DNA of 45,980 bases, taken from assembly GCA_025459175.1 (NCBI GenBank), contig JALORC010000050.1, positions 1 to 45,980 on the forward strand, read 5' to 3'. Under the pieces are notes generated by a model that was given only the letters and a program-made list of their open reading frames with translations, was not told where the DNA came from and searched no databases. Shown here one piece after another: positions 35,349 to 43,439 of the stretch; position 1 is the stretch's first letter, and each line of letters begins with the position of its first letter. The position numbers and the translations under genes were made by a program. This DNA comes from Planctomycetota bacterium. Lineage in GTDB: Bacteria > Planctomycetota > UBA1135 > UBA2386.

Positions 35349-36565
35349 ACCCGACCGGCGAACCAGTGATCGAGGCGCGCAACCTGAGCAAGGCCTACCG
35401 CCTCTACAGCAATCCGTACAACCGGTTGCTGGAGAAGATGCCGTGGAATCGCGGCAAGCAGCTCTACAAGGAGGTCAACGCGCTGCAGGACGTGACCTTC
35501 GACGTCAAGCCGGGCGAGTGCGTGGGCCTCGTCGGCACCAACGGCGCCGGCAAGTCGACGCTGCTGAAGGTGCTGAGCGGCACCACGTTCCCCACCAGCG
35601 GCAGCTACGTGGTGCGCGGCCGGGTTACCAGCCTGCTCGAACTCGGCGCCGGCTTCCACCAGAGCTTCAGCGGCCGCGAGAACATCTTCATGAACGCGGC
35701 GATGATGGGGTTCTCGCGCAAGGAGGCGCAGCGCAAGTACGACGAGATCGTCGACTTCAGCGAGCTCGGCGACTTCATCAACGCGCCGGTCCGAACCTAC
35801 TCGTCGGGCATGGCCGCGCGGCTCGGCTTCAGCGTCGCGGTGGCCACCGACCCGGACCTGCTGATCCTCGACGAGATCCTCAGCGTCGGCGACATGAACT
35901 TCCAGAAGAAGTGCTTCGACAAGATCTGGGGCTTCAAGAAGCGCGGCAAGTCGATGTTCTTCTGCTCGCACGGGCTCTACCAGGTGCGCCAGATCTGCGA
36001 GCGCGCGATCTGGCTGCGCCAGGGCCGCGTCCAACTGCTGGCGGACGCGGTTACGGTGACCAACGAGTATGCGACCTACGAGAACAACCTGCTCGAGGGC
36101 GGCGACCCGTCGCCGTACGCGGACACGGCGAAGTCCCCGGCCGAGCAGGACAACCCGGTCGTGCTCGGCGCCGAGATCCTCGACCCCGTCACCGGCAAGG
36201 TCCGCAACACGTTCTCACCCGGCGACAGCGCCGTGATCCGCGTCCACATCCGCAACCCGCGCCGCGAACGCATCACCGTCGCGGTCGGCGCCAAACGCAC
36301 CGACGGCACGCTGTGCTTCGCGCACACGACGCAGTTCGCCGGGATGGTGGTCGACTTCGCCGAGGGCCACGTCACCCTGCACCTCGACACGCTGCGGCTG
36401 CTGTCGGGCGAGTTCGGCGTGCCGATCTGGCTGTTCGACGAGAACGGCGTGCACCTGTACCAGGAGCGGCCGTGCCCGCAGAACTTGATCGTGCAGAACC
36501 GGACCAAGGACCTCGGCCTGTTCCTGCAGGACCATCGCTGGTCGATCGAGCCGCGCAAGAACTGA
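35336..36565 (+). CDS. wzt: Polysaccharide ABC exporter ATP-binding protein (Wzt-like)
   Basis: The protein has 409 residues from the ATG at 35336, overlapping cysNC by 13 bases. A GTG at 35345 in the same frame is the alternative (four-base overlap). The nucleotide-binding domain carries Walker A GTNGAGKST, signature YSSGMAARLGF, Walker B LLILDEILSVGD and the switch His in FCSHG. From about residue 270 a separate beta-sandwich resembles the Wzt C-terminal carbohydrate-recognition domain (FSPGDSAVIRVHIRN, 'VAVGAKRTDGTLCFAHTT'). It should pair with the permease encoded convergently. Its stop codon lies in the first four bases of the 145-bp repeat element. Confidence 0.93.
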   Translation: MAEVNPTGEPVIEARNLSKAYRLYSNPYNRLLEKMPWNRGKQLYKEVNALQDVTFDVKPGECVGLVGTNGAGKSTLLKVLSGTTFPTSGSYVVRGRVTSLLELGAGFHQSFSGRENIFMNAAMMGFSRKEAQRKYDEIVDFSELGDFINAPVRTYSSGMAARLGFSVAVATDPDLLILDEILSVGDMNFQKKCFDKIWGFKKRGKSMFFCSHGLYQVRQICERAIWLRQGRVQLLADAVTVTNEYATYENNLLEGGDPSPYADTAKSPAEQDNPVVLGAEILDPVTGKVRNTFSPGDSAVIRVHIRNPRRERITVAVGAKRTDGTLCFAHTTQFAGMVVDFAEGHVTLHLDTLRLLSGEFGVPIWLFDENGVHLYQERPCPQNLIVQNRTKDLGLFLQDHRWSIEPRKN

Positions 36566-36706
36566 CCCGGGTCGCCTCGCGGGTGAGCCGGCCCGCAGCC
36601 GACGACGCAGCGGGGCCGGTTGCGTCGATCTCGTGGTTGGTGGGTCCCGCGTTGCGGCGTCCTGGCAATCGCTGAGCCGGGTCGCCTCGCGCGCGAGCCG
36701 GCTCAG
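36562..36706 (-). repeat. 145-bp REP-like palindromic element, copy A
   Basis: Read on the minus strand, the element consists of a 35-base hairpin (36706-36672), a 71-base core (36671-36601) and a 39-base second imperfect hairpin (36600-36562). It begins CTGA and ends TCAG. Copy B at 45399-45543 has identical segment lengths, with about 60 of 71 core bases the same by eye, including ACGCCGCAACGCGGGA and GACGCAACC...CCGCTGCGTC (itself a stem). The element exactly fills the space between the wzt and wzm stop codons, both of which are formed by its CTGA ends. The hairpins probably also serve as a bidirectional terminator. Confidence 0.82.
36672..36706. terminator. Hairpin at the wzm end of element A, likely bidirectional terminator
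   Basis: CTGAGCCGG and CCGGCTCAG pair over 9 bp, then after one mismatch four more pairs close a 7-base loop. It overlaps the wzm stop codon and faces the convergent wzt gene. No T-run follows, as is common in GC-rich genomes. Confidence 0.55.
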
Positions 36707-37701
36707 ATCAGGTCCGAGAACTTGTGCTTGCGGCTCATGAACACGCTGTAGCCGACCAGCAGCAGCCCGACCGCCCACGCTGCCGCCGTGCCGAGCTGTG
36801 GCCAGAACGAGCCGAACTGCTCGCCCTGGGCGCCGAGCGCCAGGCGCTGCGCCTGGATCAGCGGCCACGCCGGGTTCAGCATCTGCATCCACTCGAGCAC
36901 GACGAGCGGCACCTTCGGCGGCGTGGTGCCGTCACCCTTCAGATCCTTCACCGACCAGAACACCGGCGACAGGAACATCCACGCCATCGTCACCAGTCGC
37001 CAGAGCTGCGCGGTGTCGCGCAGGAACACGTGCAGGTTGGACAGCAGCAGACCGAGGCCGAGCGTGAGCGTGAACTGGACCAGCATCACCAGCGGCATCG
37101 CCAGCAACAGCCAGCCGGGCTGCGATGCACCCGACAACCAGGCGCCGAAGAACAGCACCACGGCACCGACCAGGTAGATCACCATCGACACCAGCGCCAC
37201 GTGCACCAGCAGCACCTCGGCCGGGAAAGCGACCTTCTTCACCAGGTTGCCGTTGTCGACGATGATGTTGCACGACTGCCCGGTCGCCTCCGTCAGCGAG
37301 TGGAACACGATCACGCCGGAGAACAGGTAGACCGCGAAGGCCTCGCTCGGGTCGGCGGCCTTGCCGAGGAAGTAGCCGAAGACCACGTAGTAGATCGCGA
37401 ACAGGAACAGCGGCTGCAGCAGGATCCACCACACCCCGAGCATCGAACCGTGCACGCGCGACATCAGGTCGCGGCGCAGGAAGTTCTGCACCATGTAGCG
37501 GTTGGCCCAGACGAGGGCCGGGAACCGCAGGATCGAGCCGAGGTGACTCAGGGCACCGGTGCGAAAGGTGGCGGCGTCGTGATGGCGAGCGAGGAGCATT
37601 CTGGCGGTTGTCCGGCCGACGCGGTCGCGCGGCAGGCGGAGCAGGTTACGGATCCGGGCGGCAGAGGCCAGCGGCGGCCGCCACTGCGACGGATCGCCCA
37701 C
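36703..37701 (-). CDS. wzm: Polysaccharide ABC exporter permease (Wzm-like)
   Basis: The protein has 332 residues from a GTG at 37701. An ATG at 37599 is a later alternative, since the first 34 residues are basic and not clearly conserved. It shows the ABC-2 permease layout with about six membrane segments: amphipathic 'VWANRYMVQNFLRRDLMSR', 'SMLGVWWILLQPLFLFAIYY', 'YLFSGVIVFHSLTE', and hydrophobic stretches up to 'AVGLLLVGYSVF'. This matches O-antigen or capsule exporters that pair with Wzt. Gene order is convergent to wzt, unlike the usual wzm-wzt tandem, which suggests an inversion around the repeat element between them. Confidence 0.9.
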   Translation of the reverse strand: MGDPSQWRPPLASAARIRNLLRLPRDRVGRTTARMLLARHHDAATFRTGALSHLGSILRFPALVWANRYMVQNFLRRDLMSRVHGSMLGVWWILLQPLFLFAIYYVVFGYFLGKAADPSEAFAVYLFSGVIVFHSLTEATGQSCNIIVDNGNLVKKVAFPAEVLLVHVALVSMVIYLVGAVVLFFGAWLSGASQPGWLLLAMPLVMLVQFTLTLGLGLLLSNLHVFLRDTAQLWRLVTMAWMFLSPVFWSVKDLKGDGTTPPKVPLVVLEWMQMLNPAWPLIQAQRLALGAQGEQFGSFWPQLGTAAAWAVGLLLVGYSVFMSRKHKFSDLI

Positions 37702-37761
37702 GATTCTTCATCGACACGGGATGCGGGCCGGCTGCAGCCTCGATGCCATCGACCCCTTCGC

Positions 37762-38598
37762 TCACCGCATACCGAGCGCTGCCACCTGGGCCAGCACCGG
37801 CGCCGACAGTTCCGGCCGGGCGACGACGATCTGGCCGTTGCGCGGATCCGGCCGGTTGTAGACCTGGACGCTGCCGTCGAGACGACGAACCACGAAGCCG
37901 GCCGCGTTCGCGACCACTTCGGGGGCGCAGGTGTCCCATTCCTTGAGCCCCTGATCGTGCACATAGACATCGGCGCGACCGAACAGCAGCATCGCCACCT
38001 TGAAGCCGACGCTGCCGCACGGCACGACGTCGACGCCGCCGAGGCCCTGCCCGAGGCGCTCGACCCACGTCGGCGTGTGGCTGCGGCTGACCACGAGGCG
38101 CGGCCGCGGCGGCGCTGCCACCGCGGCGAGTCGTTCGGGCCAGCTGCCGGCGGCAGAGCCGTTGCGCTCGCCGTCGACGGACAACGTCGCCGCGCCACCG
38201 CGCCGCGCCGACAGGCAGCGCCCGATCGCCGGCAGCGCCACCACGCCGAGCACCGGCGCGCCGTCGACCGCGAGCCCCACGTGCACGGCCCAGTCGTGGC
38301 GACCGGATGAGTACTCCTTGGTGCCGTCGAGCGGATCGACGATCCACGTACAGCGCCGCTGCAGCCGTTCCGGCGCGTCGACGGTCTCTTCCGACAGGAT
38401 GCCGTCCTCGGGATACGCCGCGCGCAGCGAACCCTGCAGGTAGGCGTCGGCGGCCTGGTCGCCGATGTCGCCGAGCAACTTCGGCTCGGCCCAGCGACCG
38501 CTGTCGCGCAACCCGACCAGACGCCGGCCGGTATCGACCGCGATGCGATGGGCGAAGGCGAGTCGCTGGCGCAGATCGGCATCGGAGAGCGGCGACAT
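37762..38598 (-). CDS. cysQ: 3'(2'),5'-bisphosphate nucleotidase, CysQ/inositol monophosphatase family
   Basis: The protein has 278 residues from the ATG at 38598, with AGGTGG just upstream. Metal-binding motifs of the family are present: 'DGILSEET' (Glu pair), 'WIVDPLDGTKEY' (DPIDGT) and 'EWDTCAPEVV' (WDxxA). CysQ removes PAP, the by-product of sulfation or PAPS reduction. Adjacent PAPS synthesis genes support that role over inositol phosphate turnover. The open frame can be extended to 38862, but this overlaps the ATP-grasp gene and is not family-like. It lies 60 bases upstream of wzm on the same strand. Confidence 0.88.
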   Translation of the reverse strand: MSPLSDADLRQRLAFAHRIAVDTGRRLVGLRDSGRWAEPKLLGDIGDQAADAYLQGSLRAAYPEDGILSEETVDAPERLQRRCTWIVDPLDGTKEYSSGRHDWAVHVGLAVDGAPVLGVVALPAIGRCLSARRGGAATLSVDGERNGSAAGSWPERLAAVAAPPRPRLVVSRSHTPTWVERLGQGLGGVDVVPCGSVGFKVAMLLFGRADVYVHDQGLKEWDTCAPEVVANAAGFVVRRLDGSVQVYNRPDPRNGQIVVARPELSAPVLAQVAALGMR

Positions 38599-38647
38599 GC
38601 CACCTGCGTAGCCGGCACCGGCGCCCGGCGCCAGCGGCATCGCCGCG

Positions 38648-39976
38648 TCAGGCCACCGGCAAGGCCACGCCGAACAGCCGCTGCGCCACCTCCTCCCCGT
38701 CGCGGCACAACGTCGCGAAATCGGCGGCTGCATGGTTCCAGACCGCGTAGCGAAGCGAACCGAGCCAGCGATACTCACGCCGCCGCGCCGCCGCCGAGCA
38801 CGGCTCGGTCCACAGCCGCGACGCCGGGTGCCGGGCCTGCAGCCACGCGCGCTCGGTTGCACCGGGTTCGACCCCGGGCCGCCCGTCGAAGCGTCGGAAC
38901 ACGAAGCTGGCCGCCGCGCCCGCCGTCGGTTGGAGCCGCGCCACCTCGGTCGCCGGCCGCCCCGCGGCCAGCGCCATCGCCAGCAGTTCGAGATCGAGTC
39001 CCGCGACGGCGCGATACATCGTCGCGAACTGGCCCGCCGAGCGCGGATTGATCTCGATCACCCGCACCCCACCGTCCGGCAGCACGAACAGCTCGACGTT
39101 GAACAACCCGTGGTCGTAGCCGACCGCGCGCACCGCCCCGAGCGCCACGCGCGCGACCTCGTCCTGCACCGCCGCCGGCAGCCGCGACGGCAACGTGAAG
39201 CCCGCGAAGTGCCGCGCCCCCTGGACCTCGCCGGGATACATCAGCTCGTCGACGATGCCCGCGAGGTGCAGCGCACCGCGATCGGCATAGCCGTCGACGT
39301 TGACCTGCACGCCGGCCAGCGGTTGCTCGAGCAACACGTGGTCGGGTGCACACGGCAACGGCAACACCTCGCTGGCGAGCTGCGCGAACGGCCGCGACTG
39401 GCGACCGAACATCCAGCGATCGGACCGCGACAGCGACAGGTGGGCAGCGAGCTGGTCCGGATCGGCGACCCGGCGCGCCAGCGCCGAGAACGTGCCCTTG
39501 ACCGGTTTGGCGAACAGCGGCCAGCCGAGGCCGGTGGCCGCCACCGCCGCCGCGAGCGCGCGCGGATCGCGCGAACGCCGATCGGCGAACGGCCACGGCA
39601 GCGCTTCCGCGCGCACCGTCGCCGCCGGCAGCGCTGCGGCCAGCGTCCGGCGCAACACCAGCTTGTGCTGCGCCCGCACGATCGCCGCCGGATCGGCGCC
39701 GGGCAGGCCGAGTTCGCGAGCGACCATCGCCGCGAGCAGGCAGCCGAAGCCGTCGTCGTTCGACCACACCGCGTCGATGCGGCCCCGATACCGCCGCACC
39801 AGCCAGCGGACCCAGCGCCGCGCATCGAAGCCGAGCAGCCGGAACACGTGCGGATAGCCGAAGCTCTCGAAGCCCTCGCGGTAGAGCTCGATGCGGCGCT
39901 CGCGCTGCAGCGCCGTCACGCATTCGTCTTCCCAAGTGCCCTGGAACAGCACCAACAGGCGCAGCGGCTTCGACAT
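38648..39976 (-). CDS. ATP-grasp domain-containing protein
   Basis: The protein has 442 residues from the ATG at 39976. The N-terminus (LRLLVLFQGTWEDECVTAL) is a Rossmann-like pre-ATP-grasp domain. The middle shows ATP-binding Lys in 'WPLFAKPVKGTFSALARRV' and the Glu in 'HVLLEQPLAGVQVNVDGY'. The C-terminal metal site is 'FNVELFVLPDGGVRVIEINPRSAGQF'-like, with Glu and Asn conserved. Family members ligate carboxylates to amines or thiols using ATP. The acceptor here is unknown. It sits between a glycosyltransferase and cysQ, so it may amidate or otherwise decorate a surface glycan. This is an inference. Confidence 0.82.
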   Translation of the reverse strand: MSKPLRLLVLFQGTWEDECVTALQRERRIELYREGFESFGYPHVFRLLGFDARRWVRWLVRRYRGRIDAVWSNDDGFGCLLAAMVARELGLPGADPAAIVRAQHKLVLRRTLAAALPAATVRAEALPWPFADRRSRDPRALAAAVAATGLGWPLFAKPVKGTFSALARRVADPDQLAAHLSLSRSDRWMFGRQSRPFAQLASEVLPLPCAPDHVLLEQPLAGVQVNVDGYADRGALHLAGIVDELMYPGEVQGARHFAGFTLPSRLPAAVQDEVARVALGAVRAVGYDHGLFNVELFVLPDGGVRVIEINPRSAGQFATMYRAVAGLDLELLAMALAAGRPATEVARLQPTAGAAASFVFRRFDGRPGVEPGATERAWLQARHPASRLWTEPCSAAARRREYRWLGSLRYAVWNHAAADFATLCRDGEEVAQRLFGVALPVA

Positions 39977-40041
39977 CGGCACGGGCGCGCAGGATGCGCG
40001 CCGCGGTCGCCATTGCAACGGCCCCGGCGCCTTTCCGCGGC

Positions 40042-42300
40042 TCAACGCAAGGTCGGCTGCAGCCGCGCGGCACCGGCGACCGGCTCGGTGCGCGGCGGCG
40101 TCTGCGGCAGCCTCACCAGCGGCTCGGCGTTCGCCGGCGCCACGGCCGCGAACGCGAGCGCTTCGATCGCGGCCGCCGCCGCGTCCCAGCCGTAGGCGGC
40201 GCGCACCGACGGCGCGAAGGCCCGCGCCTTCTGCCGCAGTGCGGGAAGCTCGCGCAGCGCCGCGATCAGCGCCGCACCGGCGGCCTCGCCATCGGGCTCG
40301 AGCACCCACGGCTGCCCCGCGTGCGCGCCCGGCAGTTCGATCGTGCGCCGCTGCGCGGGCAGCTTGATGCCACCCGGGCCGGCCATCACCGCATCGGTGG
40401 CGCCGCCCGCGGTCGCCAGCACCGGCAGGCCGCAGGCGCGCGCCTCCAGCACCGGCAGGCCGAAGCCCTCGCCGCGATACGGGTGCAACAGCAAGTCGCA
40501 GGCGGTGTAGGTCGAGGCCAGCTCGGCCCGCGACAGCTCGGCGGCGATCGTGCGCAACGGCGGCGCGCCGGGCGTGCGCGCGAAGCGTTCGACCAGTTCG
40601 CCGAGATGAAAGCGACCGTAGTGCTGGTCGTGCCCGACGCTCTTCACCACCACCGCGAAGCGGCAACCGGCCTGCCACGCCATCAGCACCGCGCGCAGGA
40701 ACACGTCGATGCCCTTGCGCCAGATCAGGCCGCCGCAGAACAGCACCGCCGGCAGCTCGCCCTTCCAGGCCAGCAGTTCCGGATCGGGCGGCGCGTCGGC
40801 GGTCATCGCCGCATCGACGCCGTGCGGCACCACGACGATGCCCCGGCTGCGGCCGGCGGCCGCGACCGTGCGCCGCACGTGCTCGCTGTGCACGACGACG
40901 ACATCGGCGGTCTGCGTCACGTGCGGCATCAACTCGATCGGCAGCGCGCCGTACTCCCAATCGACGCGCAGCGCGAACTGACGGCACGGCGGCCGCACCG
41001 CACGCACCGGCCAACCCGACGCGAGATACAGGTCCGCGGGGCCCGGATCGCGGCACAACAGCGGCTCGAGTTCGGGCGCCCGGTTCCGCAGCTCGGCCAG
41101 CCGGGTGCGGATCGGCCCGGAGTTCACCAGCCGCAGATCGACGCGGCCGCGTTGCTGCAGCGCCTTGGCGGTCGCCAGCGACAACTCGGCGCTCGACGAG
41201 GTCTCGAACCACGGCGCCTCGAGCACGACCACCGGCCGCGACGACCGCGCAGGGCAGGCCGGGGACGGCGCCGCCGGGCGCCCGAGCAGCAGTTCTTCGA
41301 ACACGTGATCGCGCGCCCGCCGCCCCATCGCGGCAGCGGCGGCGGTGTCGCCGAGCGCCTGCGCCACCGCGGCCGCGAGTGCCCCGGCGTCCGGCGCGAA
41401 GTGCGCGAGTTCGGTCGGCGTCGCCGCGACTTCGTGGCCACCGATCGGCAAGCAGATGCCGTGGCGCCCGAGCACCGGCGCGAGCGCCACCGCGCGCGCG
41501 GCACAGACCGGGCGCCCCGAAGCGAGCGCCAGCACGAGGTCGCGGATCTCGCCGCCGCGCCGCCACGGCACCACGATCGCGGCCGCATCGCGCGCGTGCG
41601 CCGGCTCGAAGCCGGTGGCTGCCACCTCGACCCGATCGCCGTGCGCCTGCAGGCGGGTGCGCAGCGCCGCCGCCAGATCGACATCGTACGCCGGCAGCAC
41701 CAGGCGCAGCCGCGGGCCGCCAACCGCGAACCGCTGCTGCCAGAACTCGATCACCAGATCGAGGCCACCGTCGAAGTCACCGCGGCCGATGGCGACGATC
41801 GGCCCGTCGCTGCCGAGCGGCGGCAACGCCAGCCACGGCGCCAGCTGGCGTTCTTCGCAGCCGTGCACAGGGGACTCGGTGCCGGCCCAACGCAGCTCGG
41901 CGCGCACCCGCTCGACCAGGTCGCCGGCGACCACCCCGCAGCGGACCGGCAGCACGAGGCAGGCCCGCGGCCACAGCAGCGCCGTCTCGCGGGCCAGATC
42001 AGCGCGCGCCTCGGGCGCCGCGAACACCAACACCGGCGCGGTGGTCGCGACCGCGTTGCCCGCGGCCCGCAACAACAGCTCGACCTCGGCCGGAGGCAGC
42101 GCCGTCGCGGTCGCGAGATCGCGCACGCCGTCGGTCAGCGGGATCGTGCGCTCCCCCGCCGCCGGCTGGCGCGGCTGCACCGCGGCGAGCGACAGGGACG
42201 GGCGCAGTCCGGCCGCCAGCGCCTGGCGGACGAAACTGCGCAACTGGCTGGCGGCGGCATCCTCGCCGAACGGGTCACCGACGATCCGGACGTGGTTCAT
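40042..42300 (-). CDS. Two-domain glycosyltransferase (degenerate GT-B + GT4)
   Basis: The protein has 752 residues from the ATG at 42300, about twice the length of a usual GT4 enzyme. Residues 1-330 look like a degenerate GT-B fold (WRRGGEIRDLVLALASGRPV resembles the EX7E region without both acids). Residues 350-752 form a good GT4 domain: 'VVPHGVDAAM', 'FCGGLIWRKGIDVFLRAVL', 'YRGEGFGLPVLEARACGLPV', ATAGGATDAV. No membrane segment. The C-terminal domain is likely catalytic, and the N-terminal one may bind acceptor or be inactive. It lies in the gene block with ATP-grasp, cysQ and wzm. Confidence 0.86.
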   Translation of the reverse strand: MNHVRIVGDPFGEDAAASQLRSFVRQALAAGLRPSLSLAAVQPRQPAAGERTIPLTDGVRDLATATALPPAEVELLLRAAGNAVATTAPVLVFAAPEARADLARETALLWPRACLVLPVRCGVVAGDLVERVRAELRWAGTESPVHGCEERQLAPWLALPPLGSDGPIVAIGRGDFDGGLDLVIEFWQQRFAVGGPRLRLVLPAYDVDLAAALRTRLQAHGDRVEVAATGFEPAHARDAAAIVVPWRRGGEIRDLVLALASGRPVCAARAVALAPVLGRHGICLPIGGHEVAATPTELAHFAPDAGALAAAVAQALGDTAAAAAMGRRARDHVFEELLLGRPAAPSPACPARSSRPVVVLEAPWFETSSSAELSLATAKALQQRGRVDLRLVNSGPIRTRLAELRNRAPELEPLLCRDPGPADLYLASGWPVRAVRPPCRQFALRVDWEYGALPIELMPHVTQTADVVVVHSEHVRRTVAAAGRSRGIVVVPHGVDAAMTADAPPDPELLAWKGELPAVLFCGGLIWRKGIDVFLRAVLMAWQAGCRFAVVVKSVGHDQHYGRFHLGELVERFARTPGAPPLRTIAAELSRAELASTYTACDLLLHPYRGEGFGLPVLEARACGLPVLATAGGATDAVMAGPGGIKLPAQRRTIELPGAHAGQPWVLEPDGEAAGAALIAALRELPALRQKARAFAPSVRAAYGWDAAAAAIEALAFAAVAPANAEPLVRLPQTPPRTEPVAGAARLQPTLR

Positions 42301-42390
42301 CGCGCGTTCTCATCGGCAGTTCGGCCCCGGTTGCTGAAACCCGCGACAGCGCTGTGGCGCCTGCCGACAGCAGTCGCCAAGATCGGGACG

Positions 42391-43356
42391 ATGCCCGTGT
42401 CGCCGAGGTCGCACCCCGATCGTGCGGCAGCCACCCTAGCCAACCTGCCCGAAGCGGCGGCCGCCCGCGGCGCGGGCCCGTTCCAGTTGCCGGGCGCCGG
42501 CGCGCACGATGCGCGCATCGAGCTGAAGCTGCTGCAGTGGCGGGCGCTGGCGGCGGCGGCCGGCTCGCCGCGGGCCCGGGCCCATCTCGACCAGCTGCCG
42601 GCGAACGAACATCCGGACCTGTGGGCCGGCACCGTGCAGGATGGCACCGCGCGCGGCTTCGCGGCGCGGCTCGAGGAGGCGATCGCGCTGGCGCCGCCAC
42701 CGCCGCCGCCGCCGGCCGCCCTGCTGAGCCGCACCAACGCGCGCGTCACCACCGGCAAGGAACTGCGCAAGCGCAAGGACCTGCTGGTCGCCAGCGGCGG
42801 CAGCCGCGTGCGCTTCACGCGCAAGGAAGGGCTGTTGTTCGTCGATCGCGAGGGCGGCCTGCACAGCAGCAACTGCCTGCGCTTCGAGGCGCGCACCGAC
42901 GGCGGCACGCTCGACGGCTTCGTCGCCGCTGCCGAGGAACGGCCGCGGCTCTACTCGGCGCAGTTCCTGCAGCCGCGGGCCCACGTCGACGCCGATGGCT
43001 GCACCGAGCTGTCGCTGGCCGGGCGTCTGGGCCGCGGGCCGATCGGCTGGAACGTCGAGCTGCTGCTGACTGGCGACCCGGCCCACGAGCGGGTGCGGGT
43101 GCAACTGACGATCGCCGGGGCGGTGCCCGGTTGGCGACTGCGCGCGCGCTTCCTCGGCCTGCCGCTGCCGGTGATCCACCATGAATGCACGCCGGTGCAC
43201 GAGGTGGTCGAGAACGACGCCGGTGGCTTCGTCGCCTTCACGCTGGTGCGCGCGTGCGCGCGACTGCAGGTCGACGACACCACGGTCGCGGTGCCCGCGG
43301 CGGCGGCGCCGGGGCCGCTGCAGCACGTGTTCTGGCTCGGCACCGGCGGCCGCTGA
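42391..43356 (+). CDS. Conserved-looking protein of unknown function
   Basis: The protein has 321 residues from the ATG at 42391. GGGA lies directly upstream. I do not recognise the family. The N-terminal third is helical, Ala/Arg-rich. A proline run (APPPPPPPAA, around residue 108) then leads to a basic segment (GKELRKRKDLLVAS) and a C-terminal beta-rich domain with 'GLHSSNCLRFEAR', 'GWNVELLLTGDP' and 'VHEVVENDAGGFVAFTLVR'. The last part recalls the terminal beta domains of sugar-active enzymes, but only weakly. No signal peptide. It is divergent from the glycosyltransferase (90 bases between starts). Confidence 0.6.
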   Translation: MPVSPRSHPDRAAATLANLPEAAAARGAGPFQLPGAGAHDARIELKLLQWRALAAAAGSPRARAHLDQLPANEHPDLWAGTVQDGTARGFAARLEEAIALAPPPPPPPAALLSRTNARVTTGKELRKRKDLLVASGGSRVRFTRKEGLLFVDREGGLHSSNCLRFEARTDGGTLDGFVAAAEERPRLYSAQFLQPRAHVDADGCTELSLAGRLGRGPIGWNVELLLTGDPAHERVRVQLTIAGAVPGWRLRARFLGLPLPVIHHECTPVHEVVENDAGGFVAFTLVRACARLQVDDTTVAVPAAAAPGPLQHVFWLGTGGR

Positions 43357-43439
43357 TCGACGCCGCGGTTCCCTCGACATGCCATCGCGGGCTGGCTAGG
43401 GTGGCGCGACTCGCTGCCGATCCCTCCCACCCAGCCCCT

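Noticed and set aside
38648..41566. 972-codon minus-strand frame joining ATP-grasp to upstream sequence
   Set aside because: Only the part from 39976 down is family-like. The rest is an Arg/Ala-rich shadow of the glycosyltransferase gene in another frame.
42695..42725. CCG-rich run as a microsatellite
   Set aside because: It is in frame and encodes a proline linker of the protein at 42391-43356.
39994..43356. 1,120-codon plus-strand frame
   Set aside because: Most of it is antisense to the glycosyltransferase. Only 42391-43356 shows coding character.
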